The translations under genes and the position numbers were made by a program. A DNA stretch of 64,000 bases, taken from assembly GCA_026914155.1 (NCBI GenBank), contig JAPPGH010000050.1:186001-250000 (forward strand), given 5' to 3'. The DNA comes from Candidatus Palauibacter rhopaloidicola. Its GTDB lineage: Bacteria; Gemmatimonadota; Gemmatimonadetes; Palauibacterales; Palauibacteraceae. The notes beneath the pieces were generated by a model. It was not told the origin of the DNA. It searched no databases and worked only from the letters and a program-made list of their open reading frames with translations. This document shows, piece by piece, positions 17,555 through 26,445 of this stretch. The number at the start of each line of letters is the position of its first letter. The first letter of the stretch is position 1.

Positions 17555-18442
17555 TCACGGGTGGACCGTGACCCGGAGGAACCCGTTCGTCCAGCAGCAT
17601 TGCGCGTGGCCGGCGGCGGAAACACCGGAACCATCGTTGGCGCGCACGCGCAGGATGTAGTCGCCCGGCTCACTGAAGGTGACCGGGGTTGCGGCTTCGG
17701 CGCCGCTGGCCGGGACGCGGGCCGTCCGCTCGCCGAACGTCACCTCGCCCGGCCCCCGGTGCTTGAACCAGGTGAGGTTGACCGGCGAGCCGTCGCGGCT
17801 CCCCGCCACGAAATGACTCCGACCCACGCCGTCGTCCCGGACGTGCATGCTCACGTCGAGCGCTTCCCCGACCCGGGCCGTGAGCGGGCCTCCCCAGGCC
17901 CCGGCCGGCCCCGCGCCTTCCTCGCCCGCTCCGAAGCGGAGGACGGGGGGCGTGTTGCCGTCTCCCGCTTCGCCCTTGAGCGCGTCGATCTGCCAGTCCC
18001 GGTGCAGGTGGCCCGGGACGCGGAGCGTCTGGCCGCGCATCCTCAGCGTCCAGTAGACCTTCCCCTCGCCGAAGTCCGCCGGAACCCGGACGACGAACAC
18101 GCCGTAGTGGCGCCTTGGGGCGAACGACGTGGGCTGGCCGCCCTGAAACTCCGCCGGCTCGATCGTGTTGTCCGGCCCCAGGGGGACTTCGATCGTTTCG
18201 TCGAAGTTGCGGTTGAAGTAGCCGAAGGAGAGGGACAGCGTGCCGTCCGCGTTCGGGTACCAGCCCTCGAAGGCGGGCGTCACCGTCTGCCCCCTCCCGC
18301 TGGGATTGCCGAGCGGGACCTGGCCGGCAAGCGGTGCCGTATCGAGGCACAGCGCCGCGGCGAGCGCGGCGAGCGCCGGCAGCCCGTGGCGACCCCTCCC
18401 GTCGCTCCTGCCACGGGTTGCCAGGACCCGCGCGGGTCTCAC
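17555..18442 (-). CDS. Secreted protein of unknown function
   Basis: A 295-residue protein I do not recognise. An N-terminal signal peptide (LPALAALAAALCLDTAPLAGQ) is followed by a region with beta-rich patterns: GWYPNADGTLSLSFGYFNRNFDE near residue 60 and, at the C-terminus, an Ig-like or PKD-like ending (VTFSEPGDYILRVRANDGSG). Its GTG start overlaps the upstream creatininase-like stop by 4 bases (GTGA), and the cytochrome/copper gene follows 31 bases on, so it very likely works with them outside the cytoplasm. Confidence 0.75.
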   Translation of the reverse strand: MRPARVLATRGRSDGRGRHGLPALAALAAALCLDTAPLAGQVPLGNPSGRGQTVTPAFEGWYPNADGTLSLSFGYFNRNFDETIEVPLGPDNTIEPAEFQGGQPTSFAPRRHYGVFVVRVPADFGEGKVYWTLRMRGQTLRVPGHLHRDWQIDALKGEAGDGNTPPVLRFGAGEEGAGPAGAWGGPLTARVGEALDVSMHVRDDGVGRSHFVAGSRDGSPVNLTWFKHRGPGEVTFGERTARVPASGAEAATPVTFSEPGDYILRVRANDGSGVSAAGHAQCCWTNGFLRVTVHP

Positions 18443-19353
18443 CGTCCCGCTTCCGCCATGCTCGCCTCGATCGAGGCCCGGATCGCCTTCACCGTCGCAT
18501 CCACCCGGAATTGGAGCAGTTTCCGGCCGGTGGCGATCGCCTCCTCCTTGGGGGCGATGGAGACGCCGTTGATGCTGGCCCGTCCCGCCGCCACGCGCTC
18601 GTCGTAGCGCACCGTCGTCGGGTCCTCGGTCATCATGATCGCGGTGATGACGAAGTCGTCGTGGATCCCTTCCGGGTCCGTCTCGAAGATGCCGAGTTCG
18701 GTGTTCATCCAGTCGTGGACGTCGCGGTAGCGGTAGAACTCCGGGATGAAGTGTGCCTGCGCGTCGTACCAGCGCTCGTTGAGGCGGGCGGCGACCGCCT
18801 CCATTCCGGACTGGTTTCCGCCGCTGTCGCCGAACAGGATGATGTGCTCGAAGCCGTGCGCCTTGAGGCTCGACGCCACGTCATCGAGCACGGCCTCGAA
18901 CGTCTCCTGCCGGAGGCTGATCGTGCCCGGATACCGCATGTGTCCGGACGGCTCGTCGATGTCGCCCTCGGGGACGAGCTTGACGACCGGCGCACAGAGC
19001 GCGTTACCGAGTTCGCGGGCCACGCCCTCGCAGGCGCCCTGCAGCACGTAGTTGTGCTTGCCGGTGGCGAGGTACGGTCCGTTCTGCTCGATGCCGCCCG
19101 TCGTGATGATCGCGGTGGTCTTCCCGGCCGCCATCGCGTCCCGGACCTCCATCCACGTCATCTCCTCGATCCACACGGTGTCGAACGCCTCGATGGGCCG
19201 CTCGGATACGAGTTCCTCCTGCACCTGGCGCTCCCGCTCTGCGGCCAGCCGAGCGCGCTCTTCCGGCGACATGTTCCGCTGCTGGCCCGCCAGCGCCGAG
19301 GCGGAGACCGCGAACACCGCGAGCAGGGGGAGGATGAATCGGGACTTTCTCAT
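18439..19353 (-). CDS. Creatininase-like protein, exported, with altered metal ligands
   Basis: A 304-residue protein: signal peptide (RFILPLLAVFAVSASALAGQ), a charged linker (ERARLAAERERQ), then a creatininase/creatinine amidohydrolase fold. The family's first metal-binding motif, normally E-x-H-G-P-H-L, reads EQNGPYLATGKHN here, and the later glycine-asparagine loop reads GDSGGNQSGM. The glutamate is kept but a histidine ligand is replaced by asparagine, so the metal site or reaction may differ. ATG at 19353 follows AGAGGTG. First gene of the three-gene exported set. Confidence 0.82.
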   Translation of the reverse strand: MRKSRFILPLLAVFAVSASALAGQQRNMSPEERARLAAERERQVQEELVSERPIEAFDTVWIEEMTWMEVRDAMAAGKTTAIITTGGIEQNGPYLATGKHNYVLQGACEGVARELGNALCAPVVKLVPEGDIDEPSGHMRYPGTISLRQETFEAVLDDVASSLKAHGFEHIILFGDSGGNQSGMEAVAARLNERWYDAQAHFIPEFYRYRDVHDWMNTELGIFETDPEGIHDDFVITAIMMTEDPTTVRYDERVAAGRASINGVSIAPKEEAIATGRKLLQFRVDATVKAIRASIEASMAEAGR

Positions 19354-19528
19354 GGCACACCTCTGTTTCCGCGAGCACGGGAGCACGACACCAGCCCCGA
19401 GATTAGCATATTCCGTCGGGGTCCGACCAGTAGTATGCGCTGGCGGCTGGCTCGCCTCTGCCCTCCACCCTATGCTGGCGGCGGTCCCATTCGGGGGTCT
19501 GCATATCTGCTGTTGTCCTGAACCCATC

Positions 19529-20653
19529 GTGAACACCTTTGCCGCATCTCCACAGAGCGTGATCGCGCGCACGGTTGTCGCAACTCCGCGGGGAGATCCC
19601 GCGGCGGTCCAGGCGCACCTCGACGCGCTGACCAAGCCGCCGGGCAGCCTCGGACGCCTCGAGAAGCTGGCGCTCCAGGTCGGCGTGGTCCTGGGCGACC
19701 CGCCGCCTCCACTGGAGGACGCGGTGGTGTTCGTCTTCGCGGCGGATCACGGGGTCGCCGTGCAGGGCGTGTCGGCGTATCCGGCCGAGGTCACGGCGCA
19801 GATGTGCGCGAACTTCTCCGGTGGCGGGGCGGCGATCAACGTGCTCACGCGGGCGTGCGGCGCCGGAGTGCGTGTCGTTGACGTGGGGGTTGCGGCGGAC
19901 CTCGCCGGGCTGGCGGGAATCGAGCACCGGAAGGTCCGCGCGGGCACGGACGATCTTTCAGCGGGGCCGGCGATGACCGCGAGCGAGGTCGAGGAGGCTC
20001 TGGCGTTGGGTATGGAAGTGGCGGGAGGTGGCGCCGGCTCCACTGGAGCGGCGCGTCCCCCCGATCCCTGCCTCGTCGGTGTGGGCGAGATGGGCATCGG
20101 GAACACCACCGCGGCGGCTGCCGTAACGGCGTGCCTGGCCGGGGCGGCGGCGCGCGAGGTCGTCGGTCGCGGGACGGGGGTCGACGAGGGCGGGCTGGCC
20201 CGCAAGCGCGACGTGGTGGAACGCGCGGTGGCGCGGGTCGTCCGCGACGAGGATCCCCGGGGCGATGCTGCGGCGGTCCTGCGGCAGGTGGGCGGGCTCG
20301 AGATCGCGGCCATGTCGGGCGCCATGATCGGCGCGGCGGCGCGGGGCGCCCTCGTACTGGTGGACGGGTTCATCTCGTCGGCCGCGGCGCTGGCGGCCTG
20401 CCGCCTGTGCCCCGGCCTGCCGCCGTACCTGGTCGCATCGCACCGCTCCACCGAGCCGGGCCACGCGGTGGCGCTCGATGCGCTCGGCCTCGTGCCCCTT
20501 CTCGACCTCGACATGCGGCTTGGCGAGGGGACCGGGTGTGCGCTCGCCATCCCTGTCGTGCGGGCGGCCGGAGCGTTGCTCCGCGAGATGGCGACCTTCG
20601 AATCGGCCGGGGTCTCGGGGCCGAACGAGGGTCCGTCGCGGGTGGGATCATGA
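19529..20653 (+). CDS. cobT: Nicotinate-nucleotide-dimethylbenzimidazole phosphoribosyltransferase
   Basis: About 374 residues. CobT activates the lower ligand base of cobalamin, forming alpha-ribazole phosphate from nicotinate mononucleotide and dimethylbenzimidazole. Seen here: LTKPPGSLGRLEKLALQ at the substrate site, FAADHGVAVQGVSAYP, GVGEMGIGNTTAAAA, and the C-terminal LGEGTGCALA with the catalytic glutamate region. GTG at 19529 is chosen from the point where family similarity begins; ATG at 19472 in the same frame is possible. It opens cobT-cobU-cobS-cobC. I see no cobalamin riboswitch before it. Confidence 0.93.
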   Translation: MNTFAASPQSVIARTVVATPRGDPAAVQAHLDALTKPPGSLGRLEKLALQVGVVLGDPPPPLEDAVVFVFAADHGVAVQGVSAYPAEVTAQMCANFSGGGAAINVLTRACGAGVRVVDVGVAADLAGLAGIEHRKVRAGTDDLSAGPAMTASEVEEALALGMEVAGGGAGSTGAARPPDPCLVGVGEMGIGNTTAAAAVTACLAGAAAREVVGRGTGVDEGGLARKRDVVERAVARVVRDEDPRGDAAAVLRQVGGLEIAAMSGAMIGAAARGALVLVDGFISSAAALAACRLCPGLPPYLVASHRSTEPGHAVALDALGLVPLLDLDMRLGEGTGCALAIPVVRAAGALLREMATFESAGVSGPNEGPSRVGS

Positions 20654-21183
20654 TGGAACTCGTCCTCGTGACGGGCGGGGTGCGCTCGGGCAAGAGCCGG
20701 TGGGCTCAGGGCGAGGCGCTGGCGCGCGGCGGGGAAGAGGTCACCGTGATCGCGACCGCAGAGGCCGTCGACGACGAGATGCGTGACAGGATCGCGGCCC
20801 ACCGCCGCGATCGTCCCGCGGGGTGGCACACCATCGAGGCGCCCGCGCGGGCGGGCGAAGCCATCGTCGCCGCCGGCACGGACACCGTGCTGCTGGATTG
20901 CGTGACCGTGCTGACCGGCATGGCGATCGGACGATCGGGCGCCGACGCCGAGGCGGCCGCGTTGGGCGCGATGGCCGCCGAGATCGACGGGATCCTCGAT
21001 GCGCGAGCGGCGCGCACCGGTTTGCTGATCGTCGTGACGAACGAGGTGGGGTGGAGCGTGCACCCGCCCACCGCGCTCGGGCGCTGGTACCAGGACGGAC
21101 TGGGCATCGCCAATCAGCGTCTCGCCGCCGCCGCGGACCGTGTCGTTCTCATGGTCTCCGGGCTGGAGCTGCGATTGAAGTGA
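20650..21183 (+). CDS. cobU: Adenosylcobinamide kinase / adenosylcobinamide-phosphate guanylyltransferase
   Basis: A 177-residue enzyme that phosphorylates adenosylcobinamide and then transfers GMP to give adenosylcobinamide-GDP, the partner of alpha-ribazole. The P-loop TGGVRSGKS is at residues 8-16; HRRDRPAGWHTIEAP carries the guanylated histidine region, and VVTNEVGWSVHP is a conserved family block. The ATG overlaps the cobT stop (ATGA), so translation is probably coupled. Confidence 0.95.
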   Translation: MMELVLVTGGVRSGKSRWAQGEALARGGEEVTVIATAEAVDDEMRDRIAAHRRDRPAGWHTIEAPARAGEAIVAAGTDTVLLDCVTVLTGMAIGRSGADAEAAALGAMAAEIDGILDARAARTGLLIVVTNEVGWSVHPPTALGRWYQDGLGIANQRLAAAADRVVLMVSGLELRLK

Positions 21184-21995
21184 GGACGTCGCTCCGGGGG
21201 GCGCGCGCCGCCTTCGTCTTCCTGACGCGTCTGCCGCTGGGCGGCTTTCCCTACTCGGCGGAAGAGTGGCGGTGGGCCTCGGCGTGGTTCCCCCTGGTCG
21301 GACTCGTGCTCGGAGGGGCGTGCGCGGCCGTGTGGGGCCTGGTGGCGCCGCTGGGGCCGTGGGTGGCGGCGATGAGCGTGATCGTCGTGTCGGTCCTGCT
21401 GACGGGCGCCTTCCACGAGGATGGATTGGCCGATACGGCCGACGCGCTGGGTGGAGCGACGGACCGCGAGGGGATCTTCGTCATCCTGAAGGACTCGCGG
21501 ATCGGCGCGTTCGGGGCGCTGGCGCTCGTGACGTCCATCGCGTTCCGGCTCGTGCTGCTCGCGCAGTTGGGGAGTGCGGCACCGGCGTCCGCGCTCGCCG
21601 CAGGGGCCTCCCCGCTCGCGGCAGCGCCCGCGGCTTTGCTTCTCGCGCACGGCCTGGCGCGGGTCGGCCCGGTCTGGCTGATGGTCGCCCTCCCCTACGC
21701 GAACGCGGCGGCGGCGAAGAGCGGCCACGTCACGCGGGCCGGGGTGGCGCAGGCAGCGGTGGCGACCGCAGTCGGCGTGGCCGGAGCGGGGGCCGTGGCG
21801 GCGGGTGCGATCGGCGCGATCGGCGTCCTCGCCGCCTTTGCCGCGATGGCCCTCGCCACCGCGCTCTGCGGCTGGCGATTCCGCGCGCGGGCCGGGGGCG
21901 TGACCGGCGACTTCCTCGGCGCGACGGAGCAGGTGAACGAGATCGCGATCCTTGGTGCCGTGCTCGCGGTCCAGGTCGCGCAGGCCGCCGCGTGA
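21180..21995 (+). CDS. cobS: Adenosylcobinamide-GDP ribazoletransferase
   Basis: A 271-residue inner-membrane protein joining adenosylcobinamide-GDP and alpha-ribazole, the last assembly step of cobalamin. FLTRLPLGG near the N-terminus, the acidic motif FHEDGLADTADALGG near residue 80, and LKDSRIGAFGALAL are family signatures; the rest is a run of Ala-rich transmembrane helices. The GTG overlaps the cobU stop by 4 bases. Confidence 0.94.
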   Translation: MRTSLRGARAAFVFLTRLPLGGFPYSAEEWRWASAWFPLVGLVLGGACAAVWGLVAPLGPWVAAMSVIVVSVLLTGAFHEDGLADTADALGGATDREGIFVILKDSRIGAFGALALVTSIAFRLVLLAQLGSAAPASALAAGASPLAAAPAALLLAHGLARVGPVWLMVALPYANAAAAKSGHVTRAGVAQAAVATAVGVAGAGAVAAGAIGAIGVLAAFAAMALATALCGWRFRARAGGVTGDFLGATEQVNEIAILGAVLAVQVAQAAA

Positions 21996-22525
21996 TCCGG
22001 CTCCTCGCCATCCGCCACGCACCCGTGGCCGTCGAGGGCATCGTCTACGGGCAGACGGACGTGCCCACGACGCTGGACAGCGCCGAAGCGGCCGCGCGCA
22101 TCGAGCCCGTCGTGGCCGAGTTTGCCCCGGCGATCATCTGGTCGTCCGATGCCGCCCGCTGCCGCGAACCCGCCGCTCTGCTCGCGGAGCGGCTAGCCGT
22201 CCCGCACCGCATCGACGAGCGGGTGCGCGAGATGTCCTACGGCGACTGGGAGGGATGGGCCTGGGACGCCGTGCCACGCACCGAACTCGACGCATGGATG
22301 GCCGCCTGGCAGACGCGGTGCCCCCCGGGTGGGGAGACCGTCGCCAGGTTCACCGAGCGGGTGGCCGCGTGGTGGCGAGACCTGTACGCCGGCCCCCATT
22401 TCCTGATGGCGCACGCCGGGGTCGTGCACTGCCTCGACGTAGTGGCCGACGGCCTCCCCTGGGGACAAGCCATCGAGCGGCGCCTCGACTTCCTGGCGGC
22501 CAAACAGTTTACCGGAAACTCCTGA
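21992..22525 (+). CDS. cobC: Alpha-ribazole phosphatase (histidine phosphatase family)
   Basis: A 177-residue histidine phosphatase. The active-site motif RHAPV (usually RHG) is at residues 8-12 with the second histidine in MAHAGVVH near residue 137. In this setting it most likely removes the phosphate from alpha-ribazole phosphate or from adenosylcobalamin phosphate. GTG overlaps the cobS stop. Its last 17 bases overlap the end of the converging lipoprotein gene. Confidence 0.88.
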   Translation: MIRLLAIRHAPVAVEGIVYGQTDVPTTLDSAEAAARIEPVVAEFAPAIIWSSDAARCREPAALLAERLAVPHRIDERVREMSYGDWEGWAWDAVPRTELDAWMAAWQTRCPPGGETVARFTERVAAWWRDLYAGPHFLMAHAGVVHCLDVVADGLPWGQAIERRLDFLAAKQFTGNS

Positions 22526-23891
22526 TCTTGAGTCCCACTGGCCCCTGCCCCGGGGGGATGCTGTCGGTCAGCGCCCAGGTCTCCGGGTCATAGCGGAAGA
22601 TCCAGGGCGACAGGTTCTGGCGGGTACTGCCGAAAAACGTCTGATAGAGCGAGCCGTCCGCCGCCGTGTGCGCGCCAAAGGCGCCCCGGCAACCACCGCC
22701 GGCGAGGGGCGCGCAGATCGGGTTGGAGGCGTCGCGCACGAACGCCTTCGTGGCCGTGTTCCAGGCGACCGTCCCCGTGAAAAACGCCGACGCAAAGAGC
22801 GTTCCGTCCTCCGACACGTGAACGTGTCCCGAGCCTGCGGGGAATCCCTCAACGACCTCGACGAGCTCGAGTGAACCGGGGTCGATGATCGCCAGCGTCG
22901 ACGGCGCGACGTAGTTGCCGGTGTTCATCACGTAGAACATCCCGTCGGGCCCGATGGCCCCGAACTGCGGATTGGTGCCACCGGTCTCGATGGTGGCGAC
23001 GACGGTCATCGTGAGCGGATCGAGCGCGGTCACCACCCCATCGCCCGCAGGCGCGAAGTTTTCGTCCAGGTTTGCGGAGATGACGAAGGCGAGCGAGCTG
23101 GAGAACGGCACGATGCCGGTCGGGAACTGCGTCACCGGGACCAGGTCCCCGATGGCGCCGCCGGCCTGTCCGATCGTGAACCTGCCCACCTCGTCCGTCT
23201 GCTGGTTCGCCGCCAGCACCGTCCTGTCGTCCACGAACGCCGACCCGGTCGCGTTCCCGGATTCGAAGAGGAAGAACCCGCCGATCTGTCGCGTACGGAG
23301 GTCGATGACGGCGACCGAGGCCGCGTTTCCGAGGGGCACGACGCCCGTCTCGCCGCGGATGCTGATGCCGGTGGGAGTCACCGCGCTCGACGCCCCCAGG
23401 GCGATGTCGCGGTTCTCGCCCGGATCGCCGAGCTGGAAGAGCCGGAGCGCGTTCGCGCTCGAGTTCACCACGATACCGATCTGGGCGTCGGCCACCGTTC
23501 CGTCGAGAAACTCCAGCCTCTCGACCAGCAGCGAGACCGACGCGTTGCCGGTGTTACCGTCCGAGTCCGTTGCCCTCAGCGTGATCGAGTGCACGCCCAC
23601 CGACGGCGATTCGATCTCCAGCGGCGAACCTGTGCCCAATGCCCCGTCGATCGAGCTCGTCCAGGCCAGCGCAGCGTTCCCCAGCGTGCCGTCCTGCGGA
23701 TCCGTGGCCGAGCCGACCAGCTGGACCGGCGTCCCTTCGCTGACCATGAGCCCGGAGGCCGGCGAGGTGATCGTTACGCTGGGCGTGCCGGGCCCGATCG
23801 GGCCCACGGGTTCGACAGGGGGGTCATCGCCGCATGCGGTCAGAATGACGAGGGCGAGGGGTGCGATGAAGCGAAGCGCGGTACGGGTCAT
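22509..23891 (-). CDS. Beta-propeller surface lipoprotein next to btuB
   Basis: A 460-residue lipoprotein (lipobox LVILTAC, Cys near residue 19). Residues about 35-130 look like an Ig or PKD-like domain (SVTITSPASGLMVSEGTPVQL, then ITLRATDSDGNTGNASVSLLV). From about residue 140 the sequence shows repeated blades of a seven-bladed, YncE-like propeller (VAVIDLRTRQIGG, VVTALDPLTMTVVATIETGG, LAIIDPGSLELVEVV). It lies 53 bases downstream of btuB, under the same cobalamin riboswitch. In Bacteroides the propeller lipoprotein BtuG captures B12 for BtuB; an analogous role is inferred here. No sequence identity to BtuG is claimed. Confidence 0.8.
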   Translation of the reverse strand: MTRTALRFIAPLALVILTACGDDPPVEPVGPIGPGTPSVTITSPASGLMVSEGTPVQLVGSATDPQDGTLGNAALAWTSSIDGALGTGSPLEIESPSVGVHSITLRATDSDGNTGNASVSLLVERLEFLDGTVADAQIGIVVNSSANALRLFQLGDPGENRDIALGASSAVTPTGISIRGETGVVPLGNAASVAVIDLRTRQIGGFFLFESGNATGSAFVDDRTVLAANQQTDEVGRFTIGQAGGAIGDLVPVTQFPTGIVPFSSSLAFVISANLDENFAPAGDGVVTALDPLTMTVVATIETGGTNPQFGAIGPDGMFYVMNTGNYVAPSTLAIIDPGSLELVEVVEGFPAGSGHVHVSEDGTLFASAFFTGTVAWNTATKAFVRDASNPICAPLAGGGCRGAFGAHTAADGSLYQTFFGSTRQNLSPWIFRYDPETWALTDSIPPGQGPVGLKIRSFR

Positions 23892-23944
23892 GAGAGATCC
23901 ATCCTTGGTTGACTGGGATACGGTGAACGAGGCGGATTGCGCGG

Positions 23945-26179
23945 TCATCTCGCGGCTCCAATGCGGATCCGCGTCGACCAGCCGCGGCCCGGCAGGGGGT
24001 AGTCGACGAGCAGCGCGGCGCGTTCGTCGAGGAGGTTCGTAACGGCCACCTCGAGCCGCCCGGCGAAGCGGCTCCACTCGAAGGGCAGGGCGATGCCGGC
24101 GTTGAACAGCGTGTAGGCGGCGAGCGCGTTCAGCGGGGAGCCCGGCACCGTGCGGCGCGCCCCGACGTGTGTGCCCGACGGCGTGAGGGTGATCCCGGCC
24201 GGCAGCCCGATGCCCAGGGCCACATCGGCCGTGAAACGCGGGCGGTAGGCGACCTGGCCATCCAGCACGGCCCCCGTGTATTCGACCTCGGACCAGGCGG
24301 CGCTGGCGGTGAGGCCGTGCGTGCGTCCGAACGCGGCCAGATCCGTCGTGGCGCCGAGTTCGAGGCCGCGGCGCGCGACGTCGTAGTTGTCCGGGCTCCA
24401 CACGAAACGGTGGTCGGGGAACCAGAGGATCATGTCGTCGAGGTCCGCGCGGTAGGCGGTCGCGCGCAGTTCTCCGGTGGCCGGGCCCACAGACCACCGC
24501 TGGGCGAGCGTCGCCGAGAGTTCTCCCCGTATGCGCTCCGGCCCGAGGTCGGGGTTGGGCTCGACGAGGACCCCTTCCTGGAAGAAGAGGTCGCCGAGCC
24601 CGGGAGGGGAGAAGCCGTGGCCCCACCGGAGGTCGAGGGCGAGCCCGCCCCGGGTGAGCGCGGCGTCGACGGCGGGCGACAGCGTCACGCCATCCACGAG
24701 GTCGTGCCGGTCGGCGCGCAGGGAAGCACCCAGATCGAGGCGGAACCCGCGCCGCAGCTGCCAGCCGCGCCCGGCATGTGCCCACGCCCCGAGTTCGTCG
24801 AGGCCGATGCCGGGCGACGTCAGCGCGTTCGACTCGACATCGAGCCGTGCCGCCTGGAGGCCGAACCGGAGGTCAAGCGACTCGCGCGACGACGACGACG
24901 TTTCTGCGCTCCACCATCCCTCCACGGCGAGCTCCGCCCGTCGCACTCGCGTCCGGGTATCGTAGGCGCGTCCGAAGGGGGGCTCCGGATCCGCGTAGTC
25001 TGCGCGCTGCCACTGCACCGAACTGCGGGCCGAGCCTCCGAGGCGTGCCGGAGAGGCGCCGTCCGATTCGACCGTGACGCCGAGCCCGTAGCGACGGTGG
25101 CGCTGCCGGCCGGTGGCGGAGGGCTGCGCGATCGTCCCCGGGCTCCCGCGCTCGATGTCGCTGAGGTGGGCGCGCAGCGAGGCCTCCGCGCTGCCGCGCC
25201 GTGTGATGCGGAGGTCTCCGCCGGCGTGCGAAAAGGCGGAGTTCTCACGGGTCGTCTCGCCGCCGCCCCGGAAGGCGGGGACGTCGTAGGTGAACGCGCC
25301 GTTCGATCGCCGCCAGCGGGCGCCGCCGGAGACCGACCAGCCGTTCCCGAAACCGCTCGAGCCGGTGACCGCCGTCTCCGCCGAGGACCAGGCGCCCATC
25401 CCGGCGGTGACGGCGGCGGTGGTCGCGTCGCGGTTGCGGCTCTCCAGCAGGACGACGCCGCCGAGCGCCTGCGGTCCGTACCGGGCGGACTGCGCCCCCG
25501 GGATCACGGTGATGCGGGACACGGATTCGAGGTCCACCGTGCTCAGGTCGGCGATGCCGGTGAGCGGAGAGTTGATCGGCGTTCCGTCGAGCAGCACCAG
25601 CACCTGGTCGCCGCCCGCGCCGCGCAGTTGCAGCACGGCGGGGGCCCCCGGTCCGCCCTGTCTCACGACGGTTGCCCCGGGAACGCGTTCGAGCGCGGCC
25701 GGGAGATCCGTCACGCCGGGCGGAAGGCTGGCGGTCTCCAACACGGTGGCGCCGGCGTCCCGTTCGCGGGATGCCACCTGCACCACCAGCCCCCTGAGCC
25801 GCACAGGCGCCGGATTGAGCACGATGCTCGTTCGCGTGACACGCCCGTTCACGGCCTCGACCTCGACCGCGGCCTCCAGGAAGCCGGGCGCCGAGATCAC
25901 GAGGGCGTGCCGTCCGGGCGAAAGGCCTCGCAGGACGGCGACGCCGCGCGCGTCGGCCGTCGCCTGGAGCCCCGCGCCCCGGACGGCGACCATCGCCCCC
26001 GGAACGGCGACTGCCGCACCCGCGTCCGCCGCAGCCTCGCCCGGCGCACCCGGCGCAGTCCTTGCCGCCCGCACGGACACGTGAACGGACGCAGCGACCT
26101 GGGTGGGGAGCGCGTGTGCCGAAGCGCCCGGGACGGCCACTCCGGCGGCCAGGATGGTAATCGCGAACTTCGTCTTCAC
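23945..26179 (-). CDS. btuB: TonB-dependent cobalamin receptor
   Basis: About 744 residues, outer membrane. After the signal peptide a carboxypeptidase-regulatory-like domain (GAGLQATADARGVAVLRGLSPG) precedes the TonB plug (LPAALERVPGATVVRQGG, VLVLLDGTPINSP, then ARYGPQALGGVVLLESRN) and a 22-strand-type barrel that ends at GWSTRIRIGAAR. The cobalamin riboswitch upstream identifies the ligand as a corrinoid. GTG at 26179 is used because the signal peptide starts there; the frame remains open upstream but that part encodes the riboswitch region. Confidence 0.9.
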   Translation of the reverse strand: MKTKFAITILAAGVAVPGASAHALPTQVAASVHVSVRAARTAPGAPGEAAADAGAAVAVPGAMVAVRGAGLQATADARGVAVLRGLSPGRHALVISAPGFLEAAVEVEAVNGRVTRTSIVLNPAPVRLRGLVVQVASRERDAGATVLETASLPPGVTDLPAALERVPGATVVRQGGPGAPAVLQLRGAGGDQVLVLLDGTPINSPLTGIADLSTVDLESVSRITVIPGAQSARYGPQALGGVVLLESRNRDATTAAVTAGMGAWSSAETAVTGSSGFGNGWSVSGGARWRRSNGAFTYDVPAFRGGGETTRENSAFSHAGGDLRITRRGSAEASLRAHLSDIERGSPGTIAQPSATGRQRHRRYGLGVTVESDGASPARLGGSARSSVQWQRADYADPEPPFGRAYDTRTRVRRAELAVEGWWSAETSSSSRESLDLRFGLQAARLDVESNALTSPGIGLDELGAWAHAGRGWQLRRGFRLDLGASLRADRHDLVDGVTLSPAVDAALTRGGLALDLRWGHGFSPPGLGDLFFQEGVLVEPNPDLGPERIRGELSATLAQRWSVGPATGELRATAYRADLDDMILWFPDHRFVWSPDNYDVARRGLELGATTDLAAFGRTHGLTASAAWSEVEYTGAVLDGQVAYRPRFTADVALGIGLPAGITLTPSGTHVGARRTVPGSPLNALAAYTLFNAGIALPFEWSRFAGRLEVAVTNLLDERAALLVDYPLPGRGWSTRIRIGAAR

Positions 26180-26183
26180 TCGA

Positions 26184-26205
26184 CCCCGTCTTCTCCGGGA
26201 CGGGG
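26184..26205 (-). promoter_or_regulatory. Hairpin just before the btuB start
   Basis: ccccgtc and gacgggg form a 7-base-pair stem whose 8-base loop (ccggagaa) contains the only Shine-Dalgarno-like GGAGAA of btuB, 4 bases from the GTG. It could be the expression platform of the riboswitch upstream. Confidence 0.45.
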
Positions 26206-26279
26206 AAGAGCACGGTCGAACGTCCACGCGACGGCGTGAACGCGGGACCACGCCCTCCCGCGAGGGTGCTGATCCGAAG

Positions 26280-26445
26280 ACGGAGGAGAGGTCTCCTGGC
26301 TTGGGACGGATCCGCTCGCCTTCCCGGGCCTCGCGGCCCAGTGGCTTCGTGAACGGAACGCCGAGGGATCGAAGTCCCTCTGTCCCTTTACAGTGGCGGG
26401 GCCGCGCCGGACTTTCACCGGACTTCCGAGCGCCCCTCCGTCTAT
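26280..26445 (-). promoter_or_regulatory. Cobalamin riboswitch controlling btuB
   Basis: Read on the minus strand this region holds the conserved cobalamin-riboswitch blocks in order: GGAAGTCCGGTG, CCCCGCCACTGTAA, GAAGCCACTG, GGGAAGGCGAG and the B12-box-like AAGCCAGGAGACC. The ends (ggagggg and cctctcc) can pair as P1. It is about 100 bases upstream of btuB and should switch off btuB and the propeller lipoprotein when adenosylcobalamin is plentiful. Confidence 0.93.

Noticed and set aside
19354..19528. Third cobalamin riboswitch before cobT
   Set aside because: No GCCACTG or CAGGAGAC-like blocks on the plus strand; nothing to support one.
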